A stretch of DNA of 64,000 nt from Congregibacter litoralis KT71 (GTDB lineage Bacteria > Pseudomonadota > Gammaproteobacteria > Pseudomonadales > Halieaceae), in the NCBI RefSeq assembly GCF_000153125.2, contig NZ_CM002299.1, forward strand, positions 124,809-188,808. Reading direction: 5' to 3'. Both the position numbers and the translations under genes were made by a program. Position 1 is the first letter of the stretch. The number at the start of each line of letters is the position of its first letter. The notes under the pieces were generated by a model, which was not told the origin of the DNA, searched no databases, and saw nothing but the letters and a program-made list of their open reading frames with translations. This document shows, piece after piece, positions 37,468-46,494 of the stretch.

Positions 37468-38322
37468 GTGTGCCATCCAGCGATGGAGCACCGCCGCATA
37501 ACCCCGCCGATAATCGGGAAACTGCAAGGAATAACCACTGCGGTGCAAACGCCCGTTACGGATGCGCTTGTGCCCGGGCGCCTCGCCATAGTTGGCGGGA
37601 CCCGGAGGTGCGTAGGGCACTCCCAGCTCCCTGCAAAGCCAGGCCTCTACGTCCTGAAGGGGAACCGGGGCATCGTCGACAAGATTGATGACGGTCGCGT
37701 CCACGGTGGCCTGTCCCTGAAGCACCGCCGCCATAAAGCCCGCCACGTCATCGCGGTGGATGCGGTTACCGTAGCGGGGCGGCGACGCCGGTGTCAGCCG
37801 ACCGCTGGTGACCCGCTTGAGCAAGGGTCCGGGGCCATGCCCATAGAGCCCACCCGCGCGCAAAACAACACTATTCTCAACCCCATCAAGAAACGCCCGC
37901 TCCGCAGCAAGAATGGCTGCTACATGGGGGTCATCTTCGGCGGTAGCGCTGTCCTCGTCGACCCAGCCACCGTCCGCCTCGCTGTAGACCCGTGTGCTCG
38001 ACACAAAGAAGGCCCGTTCGGGCACATGAGCGCCGAGGCCCGCGACAATCCCCGCCATGGCGTCTCCAAAGCCCGCCTCATAGCCTTTAGCGCTGCGATC
38101 CGAGGGGCTGAGCGCAATGACCAGGGCATCGGGCCGGCGCTGTGCAAGTACGCCCAGGCTGGGGGCATCTTCGAGATCGATAGCAATACTCTCCACACCC
38201 TCGGGCACGGCATTTGCCGTGCGCCGGAGACCCAGACAATGCCAGGTATCCGCAGGGAGCAGGCCACTAAGACGCTCCCCGAGGTCACCGAAACCGATGA
38301 TCGCTATAGTTTTCTTCTCCAT
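37435..38322 (-). CDS. NAD(P)-dependent epimerase/SDR family protein
   Basis: 295 aa. Rossmann motif AIIGFGDLGERLSGLL (residues 7-22), FVSSTRVYSEADGGWVDE (residues 105-122; the catalytic Ser-Tyr of extended SDRs appears as SSTRVY), RAGGLYGHGPGP, and a C-terminal part lacking obvious substrate-specific motifs. It resembles the YeeZ-type dinucleotide-binding proteins of unknown substrate. It overlaps the 3' end of ridA by 33 bases, tail to tail, and is divergent from recG. Confidence 0.85.
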   Translation of the reverse strand: MEKKTIAIIGFGDLGERLSGLLPADTWHCLGLRRTANAVPEGVESIAIDLEDAPSLGVLAQRRPDALVIALSPSDRSAKGYEAGFGDAMAGIVAGLGAHVPERAFFVSSTRVYSEADGGWVDEDSATAEDDPHVAAILAAERAFLDGVENSVVLRAGGLYGHGPGPLLKRVTSGRLTPASPPRYGNRIHRDDVAGFMAAVLQGQATVDATVINLVDDAPVPLQDVEAWLCRELGVPYAPPGPANYGEAPGHKRIRNGRLHRSGYSLQFPDYRRGYAAVLHRWMAHSEREDGLDLH

Positions 38323-38381
38323 GCCTGCGTCTCTCCCAAGATTCAGCGACCCTTTTTTTGCGGCCAGAAGTTGCGCCGCCC

Positions 38382-40442
38382 ATGAGCGGAATTGTCACAC
38401 AAAGCCTGGAGTCCCTGCGCGGCGTGGGACCCAAAATGGCAGAACGCCTCCAACGCTATGGCATCAGCAATGTTGAGGACCTGTTGTTCCACCTACCTCT
38501 GCGCTATCAGGACAGAACGCAGGTAACACCCATTGGCGCATTGCAGGACGGCGCCGAGGTGGTGATTGAGGGTGATGTGGCCCTCGTGAGTGTCAGTGGC
38601 GGGGGGCGACGACGTTCTTTGATCGTCAAGCTGCAGGACGGCACGGGCACCGCCACCCTGCGTTTTTTTCACTTCTCCCAGGCACAGAAAAATGCCCTGC
38701 AGCAAGGTGATCGCCTGCGCTGTTTCGGCACCGTGCGTCGCGGCGCACAGCAGGCGGAGATGATTCATCCGGAGTACCGACGAAGCATTCACATCAGCGA
38801 CAACGAGGAGTCCCTAACACCCATCTACCCCAGCACCGAGGGGGTCAGCCAGGGGCAGTGGCGAAAACTTTCCGATCAGGCTTTGAGCGTTCTCGCAAAG
38901 CATCCGCCGGAGGAACTGCTACCCGTTCGTGAAAACGACTACGGTCTGAGCTCCGCCCTGCGTTTTCTGCACCGGCCTCCTCCCGAGGCGGATCAACAGG
39001 CCCTCAGGGATGGCCGCCACCCGGCGCAGCTTCGCCTCGCTCTCGAGGAGCTCACAGCGCACCAGCTGTCCATGCGGGAAATGCGTGCCCGAAGTCGCGA
39101 GCGCGCGGCCCCGGTGCTCAGAGACAGCAAAGCCCTGAGTCAGCATTTTCTGAAAGCTCTGCCCTTCGAGCCGACGGCGGCTCAGCTGCGAGTTATGGAA
39201 GAGATCACTGCCGATCTCGCCACGGAAAAACCCATGCTGCGCCTGGTGCAGGGCGACGTGGGTTCGGGGAAGACCGTGGTCGCCGCCGCCGCGGCACTGA
39301 TTGCCATCGCCAGCGGTTACCAGGTTGCGGTCATGGCGCCCACGGAGCTTTTAGCGGAGCAGCATCGTCGCAACTTCGCAGGCTGGTTTTCCCCCTTGAA
39401 CATTTCGCAAATGTGGCTCGCAGGCAGCGTTAAGGGACAGAAGCGAGAACAGGCCCTTGCGGCTATTGAAAGCGGCGAGGCGTCTCTGGTCATTGGCACC
39501 CATGCGCTGTTTCAGGATGGCGTGGAGTTTGCGCACCTGGGTCTTGTCATCGTCGATGAACAGCATCGCTTTGGCGTCCATCAGCGACTGGCCCTGAGCG
39601 AGAAAACCGGTGGTGCATGGCGTGCCCATCAATTGATCATGACGGCGACCCCCATTCCCCGCACCCTGTCCATGGTCGCCTATGCAGATCTGGATTGTTC
39701 CATCATCGACGAGCTGCCGCCGGGGAGGCAGCCCGTGGGTACCGTCCTCATCGACAACCAACGGCGCCAGGAAATCATTGAGCGGGTTGCCATCGCCTGC
39801 AGGGAGGGTCGCCAGGTTTACTGGGTGTGCACCCTCATTGAAGACAGCGACACGCTCCAGGCCCAGGCGGCAGAGTCCAGCTTTGCGGAACTCGCGGAGG
39901 CCCTGGACGGCATTGCCGTCGCCATGGTCCACGGCCGCATGAAGGCGAAGGAAAAAGATGCTGTCATGAGCGCTTTCAAAGCCGGGCACTATCAGCTGTT
40001 GGTCGCCACCACGGTGATCGAAGTGGGCGTTGACGTACCCAATGCCACGCTCATGATTATCGAAAACCCCGAGAGACTGGGGCTGGCACAGTTGCACCAG
40101 CTGCGGGGCCGCGTGGGACGGGGGAGTGCCGCAAGTCACTGTGTACTCCTGTACCAATCACCCCTGGGCCAGCAAAGCCGCGCTCGCCTTCAGGTGATGC
40201 GGGAAAGCAACGATGGTTTTTACATTGCCGAAGAGGACCTGCGTCAGCGGGGGCCGGGCGAGGTTTTGGGCACCCGCCAGACCGGGCTGATGGAGTTTCG
40301 CGTGGCGAGACTGCCGGAACATGAGCACCTCCTGGAAGAGGTACAGGAGATCGCCGAAGCACTGCAACAGGAACATCCCCAGTGGGTGCAGGCCCTGATC
40401 CGTCGCTGGGCAGGAGACCGCCAGGCCTTCGCCAACGTCTAG
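38382..40442 (+). CDS. recG: ATP-dependent DNA helicase RecG
   Basis: Remodels stalled replication forks. 686 aa from ATG 38382; a TTG at 38358 is possible. N-terminal wedge with LESLRGVGPKMAERL, OB domain, then helicase: Walker A QGDVGSGKTVVA near residue 289, DEQH box VIVDEQHRFGVHQR near residue 390, TATPIPRTL and the C-terminal QLRGRVGRG motif VI. Last gene of the spo-type locus. Confidence 0.98.
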   Translation: MSGIVTQSLESLRGVGPKMAERLQRYGISNVEDLLFHLPLRYQDRTQVTPIGALQDGAEVVIEGDVALVSVSGGGRRRSLIVKLQDGTGTATLRFFHFSQAQKNALQQGDRLRCFGTVRRGAQQAEMIHPEYRRSIHISDNEESLTPIYPSTEGVSQGQWRKLSDQALSVLAKHPPEELLPVRENDYGLSSALRFLHRPPPEADQQALRDGRHPAQLRLALEELTAHQLSMREMRARSRERAAPVLRDSKALSQHFLKALPFEPTAAQLRVMEEITADLATEKPMLRLVQGDVGSGKTVVAAAAALIAIASGYQVAVMAPTELLAEQHRRNFAGWFSPLNISQMWLAGSVKGQKREQALAAIESGEASLVIGTHALFQDGVEFAHLGLVIVDEQHRFGVHQRLALSEKTGGAWRAHQLIMTATPIPRTLSMVAYADLDCSIIDELPPGRQPVGTVLIDNQRRQEIIERVAIACREGRQVYWVCTLIEDSDTLQAQAAESSFAELAEALDGIAVAMVHGRMKAKEKDAVMSAFKAGHYQLLVATTVIEVGVDVPNATLMIIENPERLGLAQLHQLRGRVGRGSAASHCVLLYQSPLGQQSRARLQVMRESNDGFYIAEEDLRQRGPGEVLGTRQTGLMEFRVARLPEHEHLLEEVQEIAEALQQEHPQWVQALIRRWAGDRQAFANV

Positions 40443-40489
40443 GGACCGGCCATGGGGTCAAAATCCCGGCGCCGCCTTGATCATCTCCC

Positions 40490-41869
40490 TCAGGCCATAA
40501 TCGGCGGTAGCTGCTTTTGCAGCGCCATCTTCTGTTTGGTGGCTTCACCGGTCAGGGCAAACCCCAACAGATCTCCCGCTTCGTTTCGGTACTCGCCCTG
40601 GGTGTTCGTGCCATCCAGGGAGAACTGCCATTCACCCTCGGCGTCCTCCGCAGGGGGTGCCACGACCGTGGGACAGGCGGGCACCTTGATGGTCACCGGC
40701 ATCGCGGGGTAGCTCACCGTGGTCGGCTCTCCCGCCAGGGTTTTGCCCAGGGCGCGGGCGGCGGCCATGAGCGGTGCGACATAGACCAGAACGTGGCCCT
40801 CTACCTCGGCACAATCACCCAGAGCATACACATCGGGCGCGCTGGTCTTGAGCAGGCGGTCCGTAACAATGCCCCGGTTTACGGCGATGCCCGCACTCTT
40901 CGCGAGCTCTATATTGGGGCGAACACCCACGGCAGACACGACAATATCCGCATCCAGCATGCTGCCGTCGCTGAGAGAGACCTGCACCGTATCCGTGCTT
41001 CCGGCAGGGTAGTTCACCTCGGTGACCAGGGGACCAAAGTGAAAACGGGCACCCTTGGCTTCCAGGCCTGCCTGAAGCGCTCGGGCGCAGGGTTCGGGCA
41101 GGAGCGTGGGTAAACAGTGCTGGAGCGGATCGATGACATCCGCCTCAAAACCGCCGTTAAGCAGATCGTTGGCGAACTCACAGCCGATAAGACCACCGCC
41201 AATAATGGCCACACGCTTCACGGCCAGGCGCTCCATGGCGGTTCGGAAATCGTCGTAGTCCATGAGATCGTTTACCGAATAGACGCGCTCCAGGGCGTTT
41301 CCGCCCAGGGGAGGACGGATCACGCTGGCGCCCGTGGCAAACACCAGTGCCGTGTAATGCACCTCGGTTTCCCGGTCCGCCAGACGCAGCACTTTACGCG
41401 CGGTATCCACGGCCTGTACGCGGGTCATGGTCCAGATACTGGCATCGAGGTTGGCGGCCATGGTGCCGGCATCACTCTGGGTAAGGGCTGCAGCGTCGGC
41501 GTTTTTGGTGTATCCCGTAGACAGCATGGGCTTGGAGTAAGCCCTGCCATCGTCCTCGGTAATCAACAGCAGCGGTGTGTCGCTGTCATGCTTGCGAAAC
41601 TCCCGGGCAAGGCCGTAGCCGGCCAGCCCGGTGCCAATAATCACCACTGGTGCGGGCTGAGCCTCGGTGCCGGGAGTCTGATGATGGGGAGCGTCCTCTT
41701 CCACCGCTTCTTCGATGAGTTCGAAATCCTCTTTACCCACACCGCAGTCCGGGCATAACCAGTCTTCGGGCACATCTTCCCAGCGCGTACCCGCGGCGAT
41801 GCCGTCGTCCGGCCAACCCTTGGCCTCGTCGTAGATCAGCCCACAAACGATACATTCCCACTTACGCAT
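40490..41869 (-). CDS. rubredoxin-rubredoxin reductase fusion
   Basis: 459 aa from ATG 41869. Residues 1-54 are a complete rubredoxin with both CxxC iron knuckles ([19 protein letters not shown] and LCPDCGVGK). After a Glu/Pro linker, residues about 72-459 are a pyridine-nucleotide:disulphide-type FAD reductase: [44 protein letters not shown], and the FAD site [10 protein letters not shown]. In Pseudomonas the two are separate (RubA, AlkT). It would pass electrons from NAD(P)H to a rubredoxin acceptor such as an alkane hydroxylase or an oxygen-scavenging protein; the acceptor is not in the window. Confidence 0.93.
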   Translation of the reverse strand: MRKWECIVCGLIYDEAKGWPDDGIAAGTRWEDVPEDWLCPDCGVGKEDFELIEEAVEEDAPHHQTPGTEAQPAPVVIIGTGLAGYGLAREFRKHDSDTPLLLITEDDGRAYSKPMLSTGYTKNADAAALTQSDAGTMAANLDASIWTMTRVQAVDTARKVLRLADRETEVHYTALVFATGASVIRPPLGGNALERVYSVNDLMDYDDFRTAMERLAVKRVAIIGGGLIGCEFANDLLNGGFEADVIDPLQHCLPTLLPEPCARALQAGLEAKGARFHFGPLVTEVNYPAGSTDTVQVSLSDGSMLDADIVVSAVGVRPNIELAKSAGIAVNRGIVTDRLLKTSAPDVYALGDCAEVEGHVLVYVAPLMAAARALGKTLAGEPTTVSYPAMPVTIKVPACPTVVAPPAEDAEGEWQFSLDGTNTQGEYRNEAGDLLGFALTGEATKQKMALQKQLPPIMA

Positions 41870-42014
41870 GCCAGACCCACTCCTTTTACGAGGCACTGCT
41901 TTCCTGAAGGGCCGGAAGATTAACACGCTCTGCCGCGCGGCTGAAAAGGCGCGCTGCGACTTGCATGGCCGGGAAACATCACGCATTCTCGCCATCCCCA
42001 TCAACGCGAACTCT

Positions 42015-42632
42015 ATGACTCCGCAAGCCCACCGCAGCGCAAGCGCCCCCCGTTGGCGACGTGAAGAACAGATCCCCGGACCTCTATTGGCACCGGTGCG
42101 GAGCTGGCTGCTCGACGACGGCTCACTCACGCAACACCTACTGAATACGGGCAGAGCTTTCTCCCTGGAGCGCTGGCGCCAATGCTGGGAAGCCCCCAGG
42201 CCCGATGAACGAAGGCTCCTCGCTATGGCCCATCGAGAGTTGGCGATGGTGCGTCAAATAGTCATGCGTCTGGATGGTGAGGCGGTGGTTTACGCGCGGT
42301 CGGTGTTTCCCGCCAGCACCCTGGACGGCCCTTTGCTGCGTTTACGGCGACTCCAGAACAAAAGTCTGGGCAGCTTTTTATTCTCCCGACCGGATATGCG
42401 ACGCAGTCCGTTTCAGGTTGCTTTTCTTCGCGGCGATGATGCCTATCTGCCGGATCAGCTCCACCAGAACGATAAAGCCTGGGCACGACGCTCCTGTTTT
42501 CAGGTTGCCGGCAAACCCATGCTGGTCAGCGAAGTGTTCCTGGAGGCCTTTCCCCGCTGGAAATCAGCCACGCCCCTGCATCGTTCCCGACGGGGGCAGG
42601 TGAGCGTTACAATCGGATCAAAACGGCCTTAA
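42015..42632 (+). CDS. ubiC: chorismate lyase
   Basis: Releases pyruvate from chorismate to give 4-hydroxybenzoate for ubiquinone. 205 aa from ATG 42015; the frame stays open back to 41868 but that stretch overlaps the rubredoxin gene. The family signs are [34 protein letters not shown] and [11 protein letters not shown], whose Glu is catalytic. Followed by ubiA, the next enzyme of the pathway, after 92 bases. Confidence 0.9.
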   Translation: MTPQAHRSASAPRWRREEQIPGPLLAPVRSWLLDDGSLTQHLLNTGRAFSLERWRQCWEAPRPDERRLLAMAHRELAMVRQIVMRLDGEAVVYARSVFPASTLDGPLLRLRRLQNKSLGSFLFSRPDMRRSPFQVAFLRGDDAYLPDQLHQNDKAWARRSCFQVAGKPMLVSEVFLEAFPRWKSATPLHRSRRGQVSVTIGSKRP

Positions 42633-42724
42633 ATCCCAAGAAATAAGTCCTGCCCCTGCCGTGAAACAGGCCTGATTCCCGATAGAATAAGCAACCCACG
42701 CAGCGAAGAGACCATTCGTCATCC

Positions 42725-43615
42725 ATGAGCACCACCATGTCATCCACCAGCAGGCAGACGAGTAAGTTTACGGCGCTGCTGCAGCTGATTCGCTGGGACC
42801 GACCCATCGGTACCCTGCTGCTGCTGTGGCCCACGCTCTGGGCACTGTGGATTGCGGCGGAGGGTGTTCCGGATCTCAAGCTGCTGCTGATCTTTGGCAT
42901 GGGTACCCTGCTCATGCGCTCCGCCGGCTGCATCATTAACGATTTGGCGGACAGAAATTTCGATGGCGGTGTAAGCCGCACACGCAATCGGCCTCTGGTC
43001 ACCGGGGACGTCACCGTGGGCGAAGCCCTCGCCTTTTTTGCCGTGCTGTGCTTCATGGCTTTTGGCCTGGTAATGATGACCAATTTCATGACCATCATGT
43101 TGTCGGTGCCGGCGCTGATGCTCGCGTCCTGCTATCCCCTCATGAAGCGCTACACCCATCTGCCCCAGGTGGTGTTGGGGTTGGCATTTTCCTGGTCCAT
43201 CCCCATGGCCTTTGCCGCGCAGCAAAACAACCTTCCCCCCGCGCTGTGGCTGTTGTTTACCGGCAGTGCGTTATGGACCGTGGTTTATGACACCAAGTAC
43301 GCCATGGTAGATCGCAGAGACGACCTGGAAATCGGCATAAAGAGCACCGCCATTCTCTTCGGGGAATCCGACCGCAGCGTCATTGCCGTATTACAGGTAC
43401 TGTGCCTCACGGCTTTGGCATTGGCGGGAAGAGAGTTCGGTCTGGGTTGGCCGTATTTTCTGTCCCTGCTGGTCACCGCCGGTCTGTTTGGCTACCACCT
43501 GTACTTGATTCGCGAACGCGAAGAGGCAGCATGTTTCCGCGCATTTTTGCACAACAACTGGGTCGGTTTGACCATCTTTCTGGGCATCGTCGCCAACTAC
43601 GCCCTAGAGGCCTGA
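42725..43615 (+). CDS. ubiA: 4-hydroxybenzoate polyprenyltransferase
   Basis: Membrane enzyme that attaches the polyprenyl tail to 4-hydroxybenzoate. 296 aa with about 8-9 membrane helices. The two Asp-rich motifs are intact: [21 protein letters not shown] near residue 75 and [18 protein letters not shown] near residue 188. Start could also be the second ATG at 42737. Forms a ubiCA pair. Confidence 0.97.
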   Translation: MSTTMSSTSRQTSKFTALLQLIRWDRPIGTLLLLWPTLWALWIAAEGVPDLKLLLIFGMGTLLMRSAGCIINDLADRNFDGGVSRTRNRPLVTGDVTVGEALAFFAVLCFMAFGLVMMTNFMTIMLSVPALMLASCYPLMKRYTHLPQVVLGLAFSWSIPMAFAAQQNNLPPALWLLFTGSALWTVVYDTKYAMVDRRDDLEIGIKSTAILFGESDRSVIAVLQVLCLTALALAGREFGLGWPYFLSLLVTAGLFGYHLYLIREREEAACFRAFLHNNWVGLTIFLGIVANYALEA

Positions 43616-43628
43616 GGCTGCCAGAGCC

Positions 43629-44786
43629 ATGAGCCTCTCTCTGGAGGTACTGAACAGCGTTAGCCGGCTATCTCCCACGGAGTGGGATGCCCTGCGGCGC
43701 GATGACTACCCCTTCTTCCGTCACGACTTTCTCCTGGGCCTCGAACAGGCTGACTGCACCACGCCTGCTGCGGGGTGGACCCCTGCGCATATCCGGCTAA
43801 AAGATCAGGACCGCACCCTCGCGATTCTCCCTGCGTGGCTGAAGAGTCACTCCTACGGCGAATACGTTTTTGACTGGGCCTGGGCGGATGCCTGGCGTCG
43901 TATGGGTCTTGAGTACTACCCAAAGCTCGTGACGGCGGTGCCCTTTACGCCGGCGACGGGTCCACGCCTGCTCCATGCGGCGGATCTTGATCCTGATGTT
44001 CTCTGGGCAAGCTTTCGGGAGCAGATGCCGGAACTGGCGGTGAGCCTCGGTGCATCGTCCTGGCATGTGCTGTTTCCCCGGGCGGACGATGCCCGGGCCC
44101 TGGCGGCAGCGGGACTCCATACCCGTCATCAGGTGCAGTTTCACTGGTATAACCGTGACTATAAGGACTTTGACGATTTTCTGAGCACCTTCTCCAGTCG
44201 CAAGCGCAAGTCCCTGCGAAAAGAACGTCGCCGCGTAAGCGAACAGGGCCTTAGTCTCAGCATGCGTGACGGCACCGAGCTCTCGGAAGAAGACTGGGCA
44301 GTCTTCCACCGTTTTTATCAGATGACCTATGCAAAACGCAGCGGTCACGGTGGCTACCTCACTCGGGAGTTCTTTTTGGAGGTGGCTGCCAACATGGGAG
44401 AGCAAGTGCTCATGGCCATGGCCGAGAAAGAGGGTGTACCCGTGGCGGGCGCCCTCTACTTTCGTGATGGAGACACGCTCTACGGTCGCTACTGGGGTTG
44501 CAGCCGTGAATACGACTGCCTGCACTTTGAAACCTGCTACTACCAGGGCATCGAGTATTGCATTCGCCACGGCTTGAAACGCTTTGATCCTGGTGCCCAG
44601 GGGGAACACAAAATCCAGCGGGGCTTCGAGCCCACCACAACCCTATCCTGCCATTGGGTCGCTCAGCCGGAACTCGATCACGCTGTGGGCAACTTTACCC
44701 GTGAGGAACAAACACATGTGGAGGAATACCGCCGGGACGCCATGACCATGCTCCCGTTTAAAGCGTCTTCGACAGAGGACCCCTGA
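43629..44786 (+). CDS. GNAT/FemAB-like acyltransferase (DUF482)
   Basis: 385 aa. It has the DUF482 pattern: YPFFRHDFLLGLEQADC near residue 27, a central SSRKRKSLRKERRRVSEQG (residues 192-210), RSGHGGYLTREFFLEVAANMGEQV, and the end FDPGAQGEHKIQRGFEPTTTLS. The family is related to peptidoglycan/aminoacyl-tRNA-type transferases, but no substrate is proven. It begins 13 bases after ubiA on the same strand. Confidence 0.88.
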   Translation: MSLSLEVLNSVSRLSPTEWDALRRDDYPFFRHDFLLGLEQADCTTPAAGWTPAHIRLKDQDRTLAILPAWLKSHSYGEYVFDWAWADAWRRMGLEYYPKLVTAVPFTPATGPRLLHAADLDPDVLWASFREQMPELAVSLGASSWHVLFPRADDARALAAAGLHTRHQVQFHWYNRDYKDFDDFLSTFSSRKRKSLRKERRRVSEQGLSLSMRDGTELSEEDWAVFHRFYQMTYAKRSGHGGYLTREFFLEVAANMGEQVLMAMAEKEGVPVAGALYFRDGDTLYGRYWGCSREYDCLHFETCYYQGIEYCIRHGLKRFDPGAQGEHKIQRGFEPTTTLSCHWVAQPELDHAVGNFTREEQTHVEEYRRDAMTMLPFKASSTEDP

Positions 44787-44821
44787 CGCTCAAACCGGTA
44801 TTCACAATCCGCCATAACACC

Positions 44822-44835
44822 GGCTGCTAGCAGCC
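44822..44835. repeat. palindrome between convergent genes
   Basis: GGCTGCTAGCAGCC is a perfect 14-base palindrome in the 61-base gap between the acyltransferase (plus) and the HAD phosphatase (minus). Without a T-run it is at best a weak bidirectional stop. Confidence 0.4.
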
Positions 44836-44847
44836 AGATCGATTCCC

Positions 44848-45843
44848 CTAACTGCCCGCGGGAAAAACCCTGCGCCAATCCCGAGCCATGTCGATAACGG
44901 TCCAGCCCTGCTCCTTTGCGATATCAAGGCCTTTATCGAGTTTGCCAATGCTCGACTCCCGATCGTAGGCCCACTCCCGCTCTCCATCCGTATGGTGAAG
45001 ATACAGCATCAGTCGCGGACCCTCTCCCGCCGCGGTGTACTGCAGCATCTGAAGGTCACCATCGGAGTTACCTGCCGCAAAAACAGGGCGACGTCCAATA
45101 TGTGAATTGATCCCCACGGGCTTACCTTCCTTATCGTCAATAAAGTCGATTTCAGGCAGACGCCGCAGAACCGGTTTGCCATCCTCCATCGCAAACTCGG
45201 TTTTAATACTGCTTCCGACGACCTGCTCCGGCGGTATGCCATAAACCCTCTCTGTCCAGGGCCGCATAAACTCAATACCGCCCCCGGACACAATGAAGGT
45301 CTTGAACTCATTGGCACGCAGATAGCTCAGTAGTTCGAGCATAGGTTGATACACCATTTCCGTGTAGGGACGCCCCGTCACGGGATGTCTTGCGGTCTCC
45401 AACCACTCGTTCACGATTTCCTCAAACTCTTCCGTAGTCATTCCCGCATGACTTGCCATGACAATCTTCACAGCCGATTCGAGACCGCCGGCGAGCACCG
45501 ATTGCACATCCCCGGCAAGGAGCGAAGCAAAGGGCTCTTCCGTCTTCCATTCCGGGTGCTCTTTTGCGAGAGCCTTGACCCGATCAACGGCAAAGAAGAG
45601 CTGGAAGTACATTGGCTGCTCGGCCCAAAGCGTGCCGTCATTATCAAAGGTCGCTATTCGCTCGGATACGGGGACGAAGTCAGAAGACCCTTTTCGAGTG
45701 ACCCTTTCTACGAAAGCCATGATCGACTGTTTGGACTGCGTGTCGTTCCAGGATGGCAAGGGGTCCGTCGTGTCGGCAGATACCGCAGCACTACCGAGTA
45801 CGAAAAACGCCAGTGACAGCAACAGTGTTTTGGGCATGCTCAT
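44848..45843 (-). CDS. exported HAD-family phosphatase
   Basis: 331 aa with a signal peptide (cleavage expected after VSA, residue 23), so a periplasmic enzyme. HAD motif I is IATFDNDGTLWAEQP near residues 63-77, motif II IVSGGG, the Lys is in a basic segment before motif IV, and motif IV is AAGNSDGDLQML. It resembles phosphoserine phosphatase-like HAD proteins; the substrate is unknown. It lies 46 bases downstream of the DUF938 gene on the same strand. Confidence 0.9.
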   Translation of the reverse strand: MSMPKTLLLSLAFFVLGSAAVSADTTDPLPSWNDTQSKQSIMAFVERVTRKGSSDFVPVSERIATFDNDGTLWAEQPMYFQLFFAVDRVKALAKEHPEWKTEEPFASLLAGDVQSVLAGGLESAVKIVMASHAGMTTEEFEEIVNEWLETARHPVTGRPYTEMVYQPMLELLSYLRANEFKTFIVSGGGIEFMRPWTERVYGIPPEQVVGSSIKTEFAMEDGKPVLRRLPEIDFIDDKEGKPVGINSHIGRRPVFAAGNSDGDLQMLQYTAAGEGPRLMLYLHHTDGEREWAYDRESSIGKLDKGLDIAKEQGWTVIDMARDWRRVFPAGS

Positions 45844-45889
45844 TATTCATTCCTTTCCAGAAGTTGTTACATCGCAGCTTGCGAAGTCC

Positions 45890-46492
45890 CTAGGTTCTTT
45901 GCAGCTTCCATACGACTAAACGATTGTTAGCCGGCATCGCAATATCTTCCTGTAAGCGGTAGCCGGCCCGACGTGCAAGAGAGTCTACCCACTCAAAGTC
46001 GCGAATACCGCTTTCGGGGTCGCGGTCCTTCAACCAGCGATCAAAATCGGCGTTGGATTCCGAGGTGAACTTACCCTCGTAGTTAAAGGGTCCGTACACG
46101 ATCAACAGAGAGCCCTCTGATCCCTGAGCAGCACAGGCGCCAAAAAAGCGCTCTACCAATGCTTTCGACACAATATGCAGAGTATTCGCGGTGTACACGG
46201 CATCGGGCCAGGGCTCGGGCCAGGGGGTCTCAGAAACATCCAGCGCTATGGGTGGGAGCAGGTTATCGAGCTTGGCCAGCTCACAGCGGGGGCGCAGCAT
46301 CGCCATAGAACGGGGATGCTCAGTGGCTTGCCACCGGAGTTGCGGCATAGCCGCAGCAAAGGCGGTTGCATGTTGCCCGGTGCCGGCCCCCACTTCTAAA
46401 ACCGATCTAGAGCCTGCCAGCAGGCTCTGGAGCTCACGGAGGATCGGGGCGCAGTTGTTTTCCGCAGCCTGAGAAAAGGGCAGATCCTGCAC
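45890..46492 (-). CDS. DUF938 SAM-dependent methyltransferase-like protein
   Basis: 200 aa from a GTG start. N-terminal FSQAAENNCAPILREL and SAM motif VLEVGAGTGQHATAFAAAMP near residues 31-50 are typical of DUF938, as are VYTANTLHIV and YGPFNYEGKFTSESNADFDRWL. The substrate is unknown. The start lies 2 bases after the monooxygenase stop, so its translation is probably coupled to that gene. The Shine-Dalgarno would have to lie within the monooxygenase's last codons. Confidence 0.9.
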   Translation of the reverse strand: MQDLPFSQAAENNCAPILRELQSLLAGSRSVLEVGAGTGQHATAFAAAMPQLRWQATEHPRSMAMLRPRCELAKLDNLLPPIALDVSETPWPEPWPDAVYTANTLHIVSKALVERFFGACAAQGSEGSLLIVYGPFNYEGKFTSESNADFDRWLKDRDPESGIRDFEWVDSLARRAGYRLQEDIAMPANNRLVVWKLQRT

Positions 46493-46494
46493 GC

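Noticed and set aside
40443..40489. Terminator between recG and the rubredoxin fusion
   Set aside because: G+C-rich sequence but no clean stem followed by Ts in either direction.
44873..44887. Resistance gene call for the serine hydrolase or other HAD neighbours
   Set aside because: The beta-lactamase-like motifs at 51391-53217 fit many esterases and peptidases; nothing visible supports antibiotic resistance.
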